Shown here in pieces: positions 62,210 through 64,000 of a DNA stretch of 64,000 bases. The position numbers and the translations under genes are program-made. Each line of letters starts with the position of its first letter. The first letter of the stretch is position 1. The DNA lies in NCBI GenBank assembly GCA_039933315.1, contig JBDTOI010000002.1, positions 1 to 64,000 on the forward strand, read 5' to 3'. A model generated the notes under the pieces. That model made no database searches. It was given only the letters and a program-made list of their open reading frames with translations, and was not told where the DNA came from. The stretch is from DASXRU01 sp039933315. Lineage in GTDB: Bacteria; Acidobacteriota; Blastocatellia; Pyrinomonadales; Pyrinomonadaceae.

Positions 62210-62299
62210 TGGCACAGACTTCAGTCTGTGATGGAAGATGCGGAATTTCTGGGATAGGGGTGAGTTTTAAAGTCGGATCACAGACTGAAGTCTGTGCCA
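62210..62299. repeat. Palindrome pair (family I)
   Basis: The 22-base palindromic arms at 62210-62231 and 62278-62299 are perfect complements, as in the copy at 54548. It ends five bases before the dxs stop codon. Confidence 0.92.
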
Positions 62300-62304
62300 C
62301 TTGA

Positions 62305-64000
62305 TCAAACCTTCTGTCGCTTGGTGCGACGTTGATCAAGGACTTCCACAGACTCTTTTACGCGGGTGTAGATCCCATCAACGTCCAGGCCGTATTTGGC
62401 CAGCAGCAGTTTCGGATCGCCATGAGTTACCAACCGGTCCGGGATTCCCATACGCACCACGGAAACCTTGTCCTGCAGGCCGTTCTCTTCGAGCAGCTCC
62501 ATTATCGCTGAGCCAAAGCCGCCGGCCAGGTAGGCTTCTTCGACGGTGACGATAAGACGTTTTGTGCGCGCCAGGGCCAGCAGCAAAGAGGCGTCGAGTG
62601 GTTTGACGAAACGGGCATTCACCACCGTCGCTTCAATCCCGTCCCTGGCCAGATTCTCCGCCGCTTTCAACGACGGATGTACCATTGAGCCGTAGGCTAC
62701 GATTGCTACCTCGCCCCCATCCCGCAGAATTTCCCCTTTGCCGATCTCCAGCACCTGCGGCTCGGCCACCGGCACGCCAATGCCGTTGCCGCGCGGGTAA
62801 CGCATCGCCGCCGGCCCCACGTGTTCGACCATGGTCAGCAGCATGTCGCGCATTTCCCCCTCGTCCTTGGGGGCCATCACAACGATATTGGGAACGCCAC
62901 GCAAATAGGCAATATCCAGCAAGCCATGATGCGTCGGTCCGTCGCCGCCGGCGATGCCACCGCGATCCAGGCAAAACTTTACGTTCAAATTCTGGATACA
63001 AACATCGTGTACCAACTGATCGAAACCTCTTTGCAAAAACGTGGAATAAATTGCGCAGACGGGTTTCAGACCTTCGCAGGAAAGACCCGCGGCGAAGGTG
63101 ACGCAATGCTGTTCCGCAATACCCACGTCGAAGGAGCGCTCGGGAAACTTTTCCAGCGCCATAGCTATACCCGTGCCGTCCGGCATCGCGGCGGTCAGGG
63201 CGACAATCTTCTCGTCTTTCTCCATCAACTCGCACAGGGAATTGCCAAAGACGGATGTGTAGGTAGGAGTTTTAGCCGAAGACTTCGGGGCCTGACCGGT
63301 CGCGAGATCAAATGGCCCGGTTGCGTGCCATTTGTAGTAGTCCTTTTCCGCCGTGGGATAACCTTTGCCTTTCGTCGTCAGGGCGTGCACGATCACGGGC
63401 CCATCCTTGACCTGTTGCGCCTCCCGCAAGGCCGCCACCAGCGCGCGCGGGTTGTGCCCGTCGACGTAGCCGATGTATTTGAACCCGAGCTCGTTCACCA
63501 ACGCGCCGGGTAGCACCGCAGCCGCCAGCGCGTCCTTCATGGTTTTCGCCGCATGATGCAGGCGCTCGCCCAACGAAGGAATCGAAAGTAACGTCTCTCC
63601 CACTTCATCCTTGAAGCGATGATATGGTTGCGCCTCGCGCAAGCGATTGAGATAGCCCGTGAGCGCGCCTACTGCCGGGGCGATCGACATCTCGTTATCA
63701 TTCAGCAACACGATCAGACGCGTCTTTAAGTGGCCGGCCTGATTTATCGCTTCCATCGCCATGCCGCCAGCCAGCGAAGCGTCACCGATCAGTGCCACGA
63801 CGTGATGATCTTCGCCTTTACGATCCCGCGCGATGGCCATGCCCAGCGCGGCGGAAAGTGACGTGGATGCGTGGCCCGCGCCGAAGGTGTCGTACTCGGA
63901 TTCGTCCCGGCGGAGAAAGCCGCTCAGGCCGCCGTACTGTTTAATGGAAGGAAGTTGATCGCGCCGGCCGGTGAGAATCTTGTGGGCATAGGCCTGATGG
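62305..64000 (-). CDS. dxs: 1-deoxy-D-xylulose-5-phosphate synthase (5' end outside window)
   Basis: The window contains about the last 565 residues of a protein of about 630; the start lies beyond 64000. It makes DXP from pyruvate and glyceraldehyde 3-phosphate for isoprenoid synthesis. TPP-binding GDASLAGGMA (usually GDGALTGGMA) with LNDNEMSI, the catalytic region FDVGIAEQHCVTFAAGL and DRGGIAGGDGPTHHG are intact. The frame reads through the window edge (QYGGLSGFLRRDESEYDTFG). Confidence 0.97.
   Translation of the reverse strand, partial: HQAYAHKILTGRRDQLPSIKQYGGLSGFLRRDESEYDTFGAGHASTSLSAALGMAIARDRKGEDHHVVALIGDASLAGGMAMEAINQAGHLKTRLIVLLNDNEMSIAPAVGALTGYLNRLREAQPYHRFKDEVGETLLSIPSLGERLHHAAKTMKDALAAAVLPGALVNELGFKYIGYVDGHNPRALVAALREAQQVKDGPVIVHALTTKGKGYPTAEKDYYKWHATGPFDLATGQAPKSSAKTPTYTSVFGNSLCELMEKDEKIVALTAAMPDGTGIAMALEKFPERSFDVGIAEQHCVTFAAGLSCEGLKPVCAIYSTFLQRGFDQLVHDVCIQNLNVKFCLDRGGIAGGDGPTHHGLLDIAYLRGVPNIVVMAPKDEGEMRDMLLTMVEHVGPAAMRYPRGNGIGVPVAEPQVLEIGKGEILRDGGEVAIVAYGSMVHPSLKAAENLARDGIEATVVNARFVKPLDASLLLALARTKRLIVTVEEAYLAGGFGSAIMELLEENGLQDKVSVVRMGIPDRLVTHGDPKLLLAKYGLDVDGIYTRVKESVEVLDQRRTKRQKV

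Noticed and set aside
62821..63513. 230-codon plus-strand ORF
   Set aside because: It is the shadow of dxs, a clear family member on the minus strand.
1..64000. tRNA, rRNA or transposase genes
   Set aside because: None recognised by eye in any gap. No insertion sequence with a transposase was seen, although the repeats suggest a mobilising enzyme elsewhere.

Overview
The window reads as a chromosomal segment of a Gram-negative, diderm bacterium with mid-50s GC content. My best guess is an Acidobacteriota member, perhaps class Blastocatellia. This is inferred from family composition: exported PQQ-type propellers, a DUF6599-like protein, DUF1028, a bi-domain oxidoreductase next to an asparagine synthase in a glycan locus, and an exonuclease-polymerase A protein lacking the 5' nuclease. 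No rRNA or tRNA gene was seen, so taxonomy stays tentative. Both window ends cut genes: the 3' part of alaS on the left and the 3' part of dxs (minus strand) on the right.

Layout. 1-6.1 kb: end of alaS, two secreted cell-wall proteins (a peptidoglycan-binding domain protein and a lytic transglycosylase), a degenerate REC-GGDEF-REC protein, a zinc-ribbon/PH-like membrane protein and an exported DUF6599-like protein. 6.1-6.4 kb: no convincing gene, but on the minus strand a consensus sigma-54 promoter, about 290 bp of strongly foldable sequence and a terminator, so a candidate small RNA. 6.6-18.5 kb (minus strand): metabolic and envelope genes, namely asparaginase II, a 3D-domain protein, a glutamine amidotransferase, a PQQ-propeller lipoprotein, a DapF homologue with both catalytic cysteines replaced by serine, DinB, a ParE-type toxin-antitoxin pair, a PBP4-type carboxypeptidase, pyruvate kinase, a TlpA-like lipoprotein, YacG and a Crp/Fnr regulator. 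18.8-23.2 kb: a REC-GGDEF diguanylate cyclase, a membrane protein, DUF1028-TPR, DUF2752 and CD225-like proteins.

23.4-49.5 kb is a surface-glycan locus. It contains three GT39-like membrane proteins, four GT4 and GT2 transferases, three methyltransferases, AsnB, the bi-domain oxidoreductase, a MurJ-like flippase, an SGNH hydrolase with an inserted beta domain, a WecB-type epimerase and a UDP-sugar dehydrogenase. A HicBA pair with a DUF4062 protein sits inside it. The genes fit synthesis, O- or N-modification and flipping of a lipid-linked glycan containing an N-acetylmannosaminuronic-type sugar; no obvious polymerase or outer-membrane exporter is present. 49.5-64 kb holds an ECF sigma/anti-sigma/Spy-like unit, a START-like protein, the exonuclease-polymerase, an MFS transporter, QueF, a rhomboid protease, a DAACS symporter, NAD kinase, TlyA and dxs.

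The most striking non-coding signal is a set of at least eight unrelated families of nested palindromic elements (about 20-255 bp). They sit almost only between genes, from 17 to 62 kb and densest in the glycan locus. They share one architecture, outer inverted arms that are themselves hairpins plus inner hairpins, but not sequence. At two genes they supply the stop codon and the last residues, and at another they directly abut the start codon.
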